Under the pieces are notes generated by a model. The model had not been told where the DNA came from, ran no database searches, and saw only the letters and a program-made list of their open reading frames with translations. A program made the position numbers and the translations under genes. Positions 1 to 5,187 of a DNA stretch of 5,187 nt are shown here, piece by piece. Positions within the stretch are counted from its first letter, which is position 1. Every line of letters starts with the position of its first letter. Source of the stretch: Gemmatimonadaceae bacterium (GTDB taxonomy: Bacteria > Gemmatimonadota > Gemmatimonadetes > Gemmatimonadales > Gemmatimonadaceae). The stretch is taken from assembly GCA_025453855.1 (NCBI GenBank), contig JALOPO010000173.1:1-5187 (forward strand), given 5' to 3'.

Positions 1-1
1 T

Positions 2-856
2 CATCTCGATCGCTATCCGTCGCTCGAGGCGTACTACGGCGACAAGGCGCGCCTCTTCCGCAACGCGACCGCCGCCTCGCGCTGGGTGCTCAACGCCGAC
101 CAGCGCGAGGTGCTCGAACTCTGGCGCCTCATGCCCGACGACGTGACCCCGGAGCTCGGCGCGCTGGCGGGGCAGGTGCACACCTTCTCCGTCGCGACGC
201 CCGACGCGAGCGCCGATCCGTCGTCGATCGCCGCGCGATTCGATGCCGCCACGCGCACGCTCCTGCTCGACGGCGCCCCGCTGCTCGCGCGCGACGACTT
301 CCCGCTGGTCGGCGACCACAACGTCGCCAACGCGCTCGCCGCGGCCCTCGCCGTCTGGAGCGCCGACGAGGCGCATCGCACGCCTGCCGCGCGCGCGACG
401 ATGGCCGCTGCGCTCCGCGGCTTCCATGCGCTCGAGCACCGCCTCGAGCCGGTGCCGACGCACGACGGCATCCTCTGGCTCAACGACAGCAAGGCGACCA
501 ACGTCGGTTCCACGCTGGTGGCGGTGCAGGGGATGACGCGCCCCTACGTCCTCCTCCTCGGCGGCCGCCACAAGGGCGAACCGTATTCCGCGCTCGCCGC
601 GCCGTTCCGCGCGCACGGTGTCGCCGTCGTGGCCTACGGCGAGGCGGCGCCGATCATCGCGCACGATCTCGCCCCGCACGTGCCGGTGGAGCGCGTCGAC
701 GGCGACTTCGCCGCGGTGGTCGCGCGTGCGCGCGCGCTCGTGCCGCCGGGCGGCGCGGTGCTCCTGTCGCCCGCCTGCTCGAGCTACGACATGTTCCGCA
801 ACTACGTGGATCGCGGCGCCACCTTCCGCCGCCTCGCACGCGGCGACGCCGCCTGA
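2..856 (+). CDS. murD: UDP-N-acetylmuramoyl-L-alanine--D-glutamate ligase MurD (5' partial)
   Basis: Cytoplasmic Mur ligase that uses ATP to add D-glutamate to UDP-MurNAc-L-Ala. The frame is open from base 2, and the first residues read HLDRYPSLEAYYGDKARLF. This matches the DHxDRY segment of the MurD central domain, so the true start and the P-loop lie upstream; about 284 residues are present out of a usual 430-460. The Lys at 44-46 aligns with the carbamylated Lys198 of E. coli MurD. GDHNVANA (311-334) opens the C-terminal domain. NDSKATNVGST (482-514) is the MurD signature that contacts the substrate and separates it from MurC, MurE and MurF. LLLGGRHKGE follows at 554-580, and SPACSSYDMFRNY with the RG.TF.RL ending lies near 767-840. 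The ATG at 86 is internal and is not the start. A 25 bp gap leads to ftsW. Nothing in the visible part looks broken. Confidence 0.96.
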   Translation, partial: HLDRYPSLEAYYGDKARLFRNATAASRWVLNADQREVLELWRLMPDDVTPELGALAGQVHTFSVATPDASADPSSIAARFDAATRTLLLDGAPLLARDDFPLVGDHNVANALAAALAVWSADEAHRTPAARATMAAALRGFHALEHRLEPVPTHDGILWLNDSKATNVGSTLVAVQGMTRPYVLLLGGRHKGEPYSALAAPFRAHGVAVVAYGEAAPIIAHDLAPHVPVERVDGDFAAVVARARALVPPGGAVLLSPACSSYDMFRNYVDRGATFRRLARGDAA

Positions 857-871
857 CGGCGCGCATCGCCC

Positions 872-875
872 GGAG
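872..875 (+). promoter_or_regulatory. Ribosome binding site of ftsW
   Basis: GGAG sits 6 nt before the ATG at 882, in the 25 bp gap after murD. It is the only convincing Shine-Dalgarno sequence before a start in this window, and it favours 882 over the in-frame ATG at 966. It lies inside the 10 bp perfect palindrome CGGAGCTCCG (871-880). Confidence 0.6.
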
Positions 876-881
876 CTCCGC

Positions 882-2063
882 ATGACGTCGATCCCGTTCG
901 ACATCCCCGCCGCCCCGCGCCGCGACACGCCGGCGGCCGTCCCCGGCTTCCGCGAGCGCTGGCGCATGGGCGTCGAAGCGCGCGCGCTCGTCCTCGTGAC
1001 CGCGATCCTCCTCGCCATCGGCCTCGCCACCGTCTTCAGCGCCTCGTTCATCGAGGCGCAGCAGAAGGGCTTCGGCTCCACCTACTACCTCTCGCGCCAG
1101 GCGATCGCCGCCGCCGCGGGGATCGTCGGCTTCGCGATCCTCGCCAAGATCGATGCCGAGCGCTTCCGCCGCCTCGCCTGGCCGATGATGCTCGTCTCCA
1201 TCGCGGCGATGGGACTCGTCCTCCTCGCCGGCGCCATCAACGGCTCGGCGCGCTTCGCCTTCGGGCGATCGTTCCAGCCGAGCGAGTTCGTGAAGTTCGC
1301 CGTCGTCGTGTGGACGGCGATGATGATCGTCCGGAAGGGCGAGCGGCTGCGTCGCTTCACCAAGGGCGTGATCCCGATCATGCTCGTCGTCGGCATCCTC
1401 GCCGCGCTCGCCTTCAAGCAGCCCGACGTCTCGGTGGCGCTCTTCTACCTCGCCGTCGCCGGGACGATGCTCTTCATATCGGGCGCACGCATCGGCCACT
1501 TCCTCCTCATCGGGCTGCTCGTCCTCCCGCTCATGTGGAAGAAGCTCGACGGCTACGTGCAGAAGCGCATCTGCACCTACACCAACTCGTGCGACGCCGC
1601 GGTGCAGCGGGAGTTCGGGCTGCAGACGCGCCAGTCGCTGGTCGCCATCGGCTCGGGCGGGCTGGTGGGCGTCGGCTACGGCGAGGGGCGCCAGCAGGGC
1701 GGCTTCCTCCCGCACCAGATCTCCGACTTCATCGCCAGCAACATCGGCGAGGAGTGGGGCTTCGTGGGGATGGGGCTCGTCACCGCGCTCTTCGTCGGCT
1801 ACGGGTGGCTCGGCTTCCGCATCGCCCGCGACGCGCGCTCGCCGTTCCTGCAACTGGTGGCGGTCGGCATCACGCTCACCACCGTCACCACCGCGCTCGT
1901 GCACCTCGCGGTCGTCACCGGGCTCTTTCCCAACACGGGGCTCACGCTGCCGTTCATCTCGCACGGCGGCTCGAACATGCTCCTCTCGCTCGCCATGACC
2001 GGCGTGCTGGTGAACATCGGCAGCGCGCGCGAACGCGTCCCCCTCGATCCCGCGTCGCGCTGA
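882..2063 (+). CDS. ftsW: Septal peptidoglycan glycosyltransferase FtsW (SEDS family)
   Basis: Inner-membrane SEDS polymerase that links lipid II into glycan strands at the division site, working with a class B penicillin-binding protein. The protein has 393 residues, a typical family length. A polar 30-residue cytoplasmic N-terminus is followed by about ten hydrophobic segments (roughly 35-55, 77-95, 102-120, 137-153, 163-178, 183-201, 206-219, 293-312, 325-348 and 360-385). SEDS motifs are visible: FQPSE before helix 4, QPD with Asp182 after helix 5, IGSGGLVGVGYG, LPHQISDFI with the presumed catalytic Asp282, GEEWGF, and GLTLPFISHGGSNM. The usual HTD before the catalytic Asp reads ISD here. 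The only two cysteines, Cys231 and Cys237, lie in the large periplasmic loop. The start at 882 has a GGAG; the ATG at 966 would remove only the soluble tail. The stop overlaps the murG start by one base. FtsW rather than RodA is assigned mainly from its place between murD and murG. Confidence 0.95.
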   Translation: MTSIPFDIPAAPRRDTPAAVPGFRERWRMGVEARALVLVTAILLAIGLATVFSASFIEAQQKGFGSTYYLSRQAIAAAAGIVGFAILAKIDAERFRRLAWPMMLVSIAAMGLVLLAGAINGSARFAFGRSFQPSEFVKFAVVVWTAMMIVRKGERLRRFTKGVIPIMLVVGILAALAFKQPDVSVALFYLAVAGTMLFISGARIGHFLLIGLLVLPLMWKKLDGYVQKRICTYTNSCDAAVQREFGLQTRQSLVAIGSGGLVGVGYGEGRQQGGFLPHQISDFIASNIGEEWGFVGMGLVTALFVGYGWLGFRIARDARSPFLQLVAVGITLTTVTTALVHLAVVTGLFPNTGLTLPFISHGGSNMLLSLAMTGVLVNIGSARERVPLDPASR

Positions 2064-3178
2064 TGCCCACGCCCACCGGCACGGGCGCGATCTACTTCGG
2101 CGGCGGCGGGACCGGGGGGCACCTCTACCCCGCGATCGCGGTGGCCGAGGCGATCCAGCGCGCGCGGCCCGGCATGGGCGTGCACTTCGTCGGGGCGATG
2201 CGCGGCGTCGAGGCGCGCGTCCTCCCGGCATCCAGCTGGCCGCACGAGCTGCTCGACCTGCATCCGCTCGACCGTCGCCGCCCGTGGCGCAACGGCGCCG
2301 CGCTGCGCGGCATCGTCGGCAGCATCCGGCGCCTCGACGCGCTCGATCGCGTGAAGCCGGTGCGCGCCGTGCTCGGCACCGGCGGCTACGCGGCGGGTGC
2401 GCTGCTCAGCTGGGCCGTGCTCCGTCGGCGCCCGCTCTTCCTCTGGGAAGGCAACGCCACCGCCGGCCTCACCGTGCGCCTCTTCTCGCGCTGGGCGCGA
2501 CAGGTCTACCTCGGCTTCCCCGAGGCCACCGCCTCGCTCCCGCCGGCGGCGCATGCGCGCGTCCTCGTCTCGGGCAACCCGATCACCCCGCCGCCGCCCG
2601 GCCGCGCCAGCAAGAGCGTGGCACGCCACGCCTGGAACTTCCCGGCCTCGGTGCAGCGCGTGCTCCTCATCTTCGGCGGCAGCCAGGGGGCGCAGGCGCT
2701 GAACGATGCCATCGGGCAGTGGCTCCCGGCTGCGCTCCCCGCATCGTGGGGGGCGATCTGGATCACCGGACCGTCCGATCACGCGCGCTACGCCGCGCAC
2801 ACCTCCGACCGGCTGCGCGTCGTCGCCTATCAGCAGCCCATGGCCGATGCGTACGCCACCGCCGACCTGGCGATCGCGCGCGCCGGTGCCATGAGCACGT
2901 CGGAGCTCTGCGCCTGGGGGATCCCCATGGTCCTCGTGCCGCTCCCCACCAGCGCCGGCGACCACCAGCGCGTGAACGCCCGCGCCCTCGAGGGAGCCGG
3001 CGCGGCGCTCCTCGTGGAGCAGGCGATGCTCTCGCGCGACATGCTGGATGCATCGGTGGCACCGCTGCTCGCCAACGGCCCGATCCTCACCGCGATGGGG
3101 AACCGGGCGCGCAGCCGTGCACGCGTCGACGCGGCCGACATCATGGCAGATTCCATCCTGTCCGCGATCACGCCCTGA
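2063..3178 (+). CDS. murG: UDP-N-acetylglucosamine--N-acetylmuramyl-(pentapeptide) pyrophosphoryl-undecaprenol N-acetylglucosamine transferase MurG
   Basis: GT-B fold glycosyltransferase (family GT28) that moves GlcNAc from UDP-GlcNAc to lipid I to make lipid II, on the cytoplasmic membrane face. The protein has 371 residues, close to the usual 350-370. The N-terminal acceptor domain shows the glycine loop GGGGTGGHLYPA (residues 13-24) and GTGGY (105-109). WEGNA (128-132) stands where most relatives have HEQNA. The C-terminal donor domain shows GGSQGAQALN (205-214), RAGAMSTSEL with Glu281 in the position of the UDP-GlcNAc-binding glutamate, and GDHQRVNARAL with Asp300-His301-Gln302. The ATG is chosen because it overlaps the ftsW stop in TGATG and lies 12 codons before the glycine loop. 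No Shine-Dalgarno sequence is visible, which suggests coupling to ftsW translation. The frame is open upstream into ftsW, but that part is out-of-frame shadow. The assignment is firm despite the altered motif. Confidence 0.95.
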   Translation: MPTPTGTGAIYFGGGGTGGHLYPAIAVAEAIQRARPGMGVHFVGAMRGVEARVLPASSWPHELLDLHPLDRRRPWRNGAALRGIVGSIRRLDALDRVKPVRAVLGTGGYAAGALLSWAVLRRRPLFLWEGNATAGLTVRLFSRWARQVYLGFPEATASLPPAAHARVLVSGNPITPPPPGRASKSVARHAWNFPASVQRVLLIFGGSQGAQALNDAIGQWLPAALPASWGAIWITGPSDHARYAAHTSDRLRVVAYQQPMADAYATADLAIARAGAMSTSELCAWGIPMVLVPLPTSAGDHQRVNARALEGAGAALLVEQAMLSRDMLDASVAPLLANGPILTAMGNRARSRARVDAADIMADSILSAITP

Positions 3179-3192
3179 CGCCCCTTTCCCGA

Positions 3193-4614
3193 ATGCCGGT
3201 CACTCCCGACACCAGCGCGCGCATGCGGCGCGACGCGCTCGCCCTCTTCGCCCGCGCCGACGATCCCCGTCCGGTGCACTTCGTCGGCGTCGCCGGCGCG
3301 GGAATGAGCGCGCTCGCCGAGCTGTTCGTGCGGCGCGGGCTGCGCGTGACCGGGAGCGACATGAGCGCGGCGGGCAACGCCGACCTCGAGGCGCTCGGCG
3401 TGCGCGTGCATCGCGGGCACGACGCGTCGCACGTGGACGGCGCGCGCGCGGTCGTCGCCTCGAGCGCGATCGCGCCGGATCACGCCGAACTCGCGCACGC
3501 CACGACCCTCGGCCTGCCGATCATTCGTCGGGCCGAGGCGCTCGGCGCGGCGGTCGACGGCCTCGTGATCGTCGGCGTCGCCGGCACCCACGGCAAGACG
3601 ACCACGACCGTCATGGCCACCGAGGCGCTCGCCGCCGCCGGACGTGCGCCGACCGGCATCGTCGGCGGGCGCGTGCAGGCGTGGGGGGGCAACCTGCGCT
3701 GGGGTGGCGGTGACACGGTGGTGGTCGAGGCCGACGAGTACGATCGCTCCTTCCTCGCGCTCCACGCCGACGTCGCGATCGTCACCAACGTCGAGGCCGA
3801 TCATCTCGACATCTACGCCGACCTCGCCGACATCGAGCAGGCCTTCGCCGAGTTCGCGTCGCATGCGCGGCATCTCGTGCGCTGCATGGACGATGCGGGT
3901 GCGGCACGCGTCCCCGCGGCCGCGGGCGCGAACGTGATCGGCTACGGCCTGCGCGCGGGCGACGGGGTGCGCCTGGTCGGCACCGCCGCGGCCGACGGCC
4001 TCGCGATCACCTTCGATGGCGTGTCGCTCGGCACGCTGCGGCTGCGCGTGCCGGGCGACCACAACCGGCGCAATGCGCTGGCCGCGCTCGGCGCCGGGCT
4101 CGCGCTCGGTGCGACGTTCGACGCGCTGGCCCCCGGGCTCGAGGCGTTCGGCGGCGTGGAGCGACGCTTCGAGCGCAAGGGCGAGGCGAACGGCGTGCTC
4201 GTCATCGACGACTACGCGCATCATCCCACCGAGCTGCGCGCCACCCTCGCGGCCGCGCGCGCCGCCTATCCCGGGCGTCGTCTCGTGGCCGCGTTCCAGC
4301 CGCATCTCTACTCGCGCACGCGCGACTTCGCCGCCGACTTCGGCGAGGCGCTCGCGACCGGCGGCGACATCGTCTTCCTCACCGACATCTACAAGGCGCG
4401 CGAGCTCCCGATCCCGGGCGTCACGTCGCAGGTCATCGCCGACGCGGCCGCCCGCGCCGGGCGTGCACCCGCGTGGAGCGGGGCGCGCGCCGACGTCACG
4501 CGTGCGCTCGCCGAGGCGGTCCGTCCCGGCGACGTGGTGCTCACGCTCGGTGCCGGTGACATCACCGCCGTCGGGCCCGAGCTCCTCGCGGCGCTCGGCG
4601 AGGTGCACCGCTGA
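3193..4614 (+). CDS. murC: UDP-N-acetylmuramate--L-alanine ligase MurC
   Basis: Cytoplasmic ATP-dependent ligase that adds L-alanine to UDP-MurNAc, the first amino acid step of the stem peptide. The protein has 473 residues, normal for the family. Domain 1 has the Rossmann-type loop HFVGVAGAGMSALAEL (29-44) for the UDP sugar. The ATPase domain has the P-loop GTHGKTTTT with Lys135, EADEYDRSF (179-187), and TNVEADHLDIY (198-208). Domain 3 opens at GDHNRRNA (288-295) and contains DDYAHHPTEL (339-348) and FQPHLYSRT. EADEYDRSF and DDYAHHPTE point to MurC rather than the recycling ligase Mpl. The gap after murG is 14 bp and holds no clear Shine-Dalgarno sequence. An in-frame ATG at 3223 (residue 11) is also possible, and neither start is favoured by a binding site. 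The stop overlaps the ftsQ start in TGATG. Confidence 0.96.
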   Translation: MPVTPDTSARMRRDALALFARADDPRPVHFVGVAGAGMSALAELFVRRGLRVTGSDMSAAGNADLEALGVRVHRGHDASHVDGARAVVASSAIAPDHAELAHATTLGLPIIRRAEALGAAVDGLVIVGVAGTHGKTTTTVMATEALAAAGRAPTGIVGGRVQAWGGNLRWGGGDTVVVEADEYDRSFLALHADVAIVTNVEADHLDIYADLADIEQAFAEFASHARHLVRCMDDAGAARVPAAAGANVIGYGLRAGDGVRLVGTAAADGLAITFDGVSLGTLRLRVPGDHNRRNALAALGAGLALGATFDALAPGLEAFGGVERRFERKGEANGVLVIDDYAHHPTELRATLAAARAAYPGRRLVAAFQPHLYSRTRDFAADFGEALATGGDIVFLTDIYKARELPIPGVTSQVIADAAARAGRAPAWSGARADVTRALAEAVRPGDVVLTLGAGDITAVGPELLAALGEVHR

Positions 4615-5187
4615 TGGCGACACGTGTCGAACCGGCGGTACCGGCACGGAGCCGGCGCGAGGCGCGCACCGCAACCGAGTCGCGCGCCGTGGACACGGCG
4701 GCCGGCGACGGTGCGCGCGCACGCCCGCGGAAGATCGGGCGCTGGCTCCTGCTGGCGGTCGCCGTGATCGCGCTGGGCGCGCTGTCGCCGGTCGTCTTCC
4801 GGCAGCTCGACTACTTCCACCTGCAGCGCGTGGAACTGGTCGGGGCGCGCTTCCTCGCTCCCGCCGACGTCGCCGCGGCACTTCGCGCAGCGCGTGGCGA
4901 AGCTCCCGCTCGTCGCCGAGGCAGAGGTCGATCGCCGGCTCCCGGGGACGCTCGTGGTGCGCATCGCGGAGCGCACGCCGGTGGCGCTCGTCGCCGGTGC
5001 CTCGGGGCTGCGCGCGGTCGACACGGCCGGGACGATCCTCCCCATCGATCCGGTCGTGTCTACGGTCGACGCGCCGGTGGTCTCCCGTGCCCGCGCGGCG
5101 CGCGACGTGACCGGCGACAAGCGCCTGTTTGCATTCCTCGGTGCGCTGCGGGCACAGAACCCGGAGCTGTTCGACCACATCGAGAGC
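4614..5187 (+). CDS. ftsQ: Cell division protein FtsQ/DivIB (frame disrupted, 3' partial)
   Basis: Bitopic divisome scaffold protein that in known bacteria binds FtsB/FtsL and helps activate septal synthesis. The ATG at 4614 overlaps the murC stop. The first frame gives a basic cytoplasmic tail of about 43 residues and one membrane helix (about 44-62). The start of the POTRA domain follows: FHLQRVELVGARFLAPADVAAALR (residues 68-91). From about 4890 this frame becomes Arg/Gly/Pro-rich, unlike FtsQ, although it stays open to the window end. The homologous sequence continues in the +1 frame from about 4882: FAQRVAKLPLVAEAEVDRR, then LPGTLVVRIAERTPVALV and GLRAVDTAGTILPIDPVV. That frame is also open to 5187. 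Compared with E. coli FtsQ, about 17-18 residues between POTRA helix 1 and the LP motif are missing. This is either a real frameshifting deletion (a pseudogene) or an assembly error. FtsQ identity rests on the POTRA pattern and on position after murC. Confidence 0.82.
   Translation, partial: MATRVEPAVPARSRREARTATESRAVDTAAGDGARARPRKIGRWLLLAVAVIALGALSPVVFRQLDYFHLQRVELVGARFLAPADVAAALRAARGEAPARRRGRGRSPAPGDARGAHRGAHAGGARRRCLGAARGRHGRDDPPHRSGRVYGRRAGGLPCPRGARRDRRQAPVCIPRCAAGTEPGAVRPHRE
4876..4896 (+). other. Reading-frame break within ftsQ
   Basis: Around GCACTTCGCG (4878-4887) both frames read plausible FtsQ sequence. In the first frame it gives Ala-Leu-Arg, ending POTRA helix 1; in the +1 frame it gives His-Phe-Ala, leading into QRVAKLP. 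Before this point only the first frame looks like FtsQ, and after it only the +1 frame does. The pattern would fit a collapse between two short direct repeats, but the second copy is not in the window to confirm this. Confidence 0.6.

Noticed and set aside
871..880. Perfect palindrome CGGAGCTCCG before ftsW as an operator or terminator
   Set aside because: It is only 10 bp with no loop and no T tract; such a short palindrome is expected by chance in GC-rich DNA, and the GGAG within it is adequately explained as a ribosome binding site.
1310..2062. In-frame 5' extension of murG through ftsW
   Set aside because: The translation before 2063 is Arg/Ala/His-rich noise, and MurG homology begins only just after the ATG at 2063.
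654..2231. Minus-strand open frame (525 codons) opposite murD, ftsW and murG
   Set aside because: Arg/Glu/Asp/His-rich composition without motifs; it lies antisense to a clearly conserved FtsW and is a shadow frame.
4878..4900. Programmed ribosomal frameshift in ftsQ
   Set aside because: No slippery homopolymer or heptamer is visible at the junction, and a frameshift alone would not restore the roughly 17 residues missing from the POTRA domain.
4016..5110. Plus-strand frame running across murC and ftsQ (364 codons)
   Set aside because: Ser/Arg/Pro-rich and motif-free; it overlaps conserved MurC sequence in another frame.
2830..5178. Very long minus-strand open frame (782 codons) opposite murG, murC and ftsQ
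   Set aside because: It encodes low-complexity Arg/Ala/Gly/His-rich protein with no recognisable domain and mirrors the G/C third-position bias of the plus-strand genes. This is a typical shadow in GC-rich DNA.

Overview
This window is a very GC-rich, tightly packed, single-direction segment of a bacterial division and cell wall (dcw) cluster. The plus-strand order is murD (5' end outside the window), ftsW, murG, murC, ftsQ (3' end outside the window). The largest gap between genes is 25 bp. ftsW/murG and murC/ftsQ share a single base in TGATG junctions, so the genes are probably co-transcribed and partly translationally coupled. I see no promoter, terminator, RNA gene, mobile element or CRISPR array.

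Layout: 2-856 is the C-terminal part of MurD (end of the central ATPase domain plus the substrate-binding domain). 882-2063 is FtsW, a ten-helix SEDS glycosyltransferase. 2063-3178 is MurG. 3193-4614 is MurC. 4614-5187 is FtsQ, whose reading frame breaks inside the POTRA domain near 4880-4895. The matching sequence resumes in the +1 frame, with roughly 50 nt of expected coding sequence apparently missing.

The products form one pathway. MurC and MurD add L-Ala and D-Glu to UDP-MurNAc in the cytoplasm. MurG adds GlcNAc to lipid I to make lipid II on the inner membrane face. FtsW polymerises lipid II at the septum, and FtsQ is the membrane scaffold that helps recruit and activate the septal synthase.

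Organism: the dcw order and the presence of FtsQ fit many bacteria. The strong G/C third-position bias, the FtsW loop motif LPHQISDFI (resembling Bacteroidota-type LPH..SDFI) and the divergent MurG suggest a GC-rich member of the FCB group, with Gemmatimonadota my best guess. This is inference from motif style only. The window is mostly an ordinary conserved locus. The points worth a second look are the ftsQ frame break, a lone cysteine pair in the FtsW periplasmic loop, and an altered HEQN motif in MurG.
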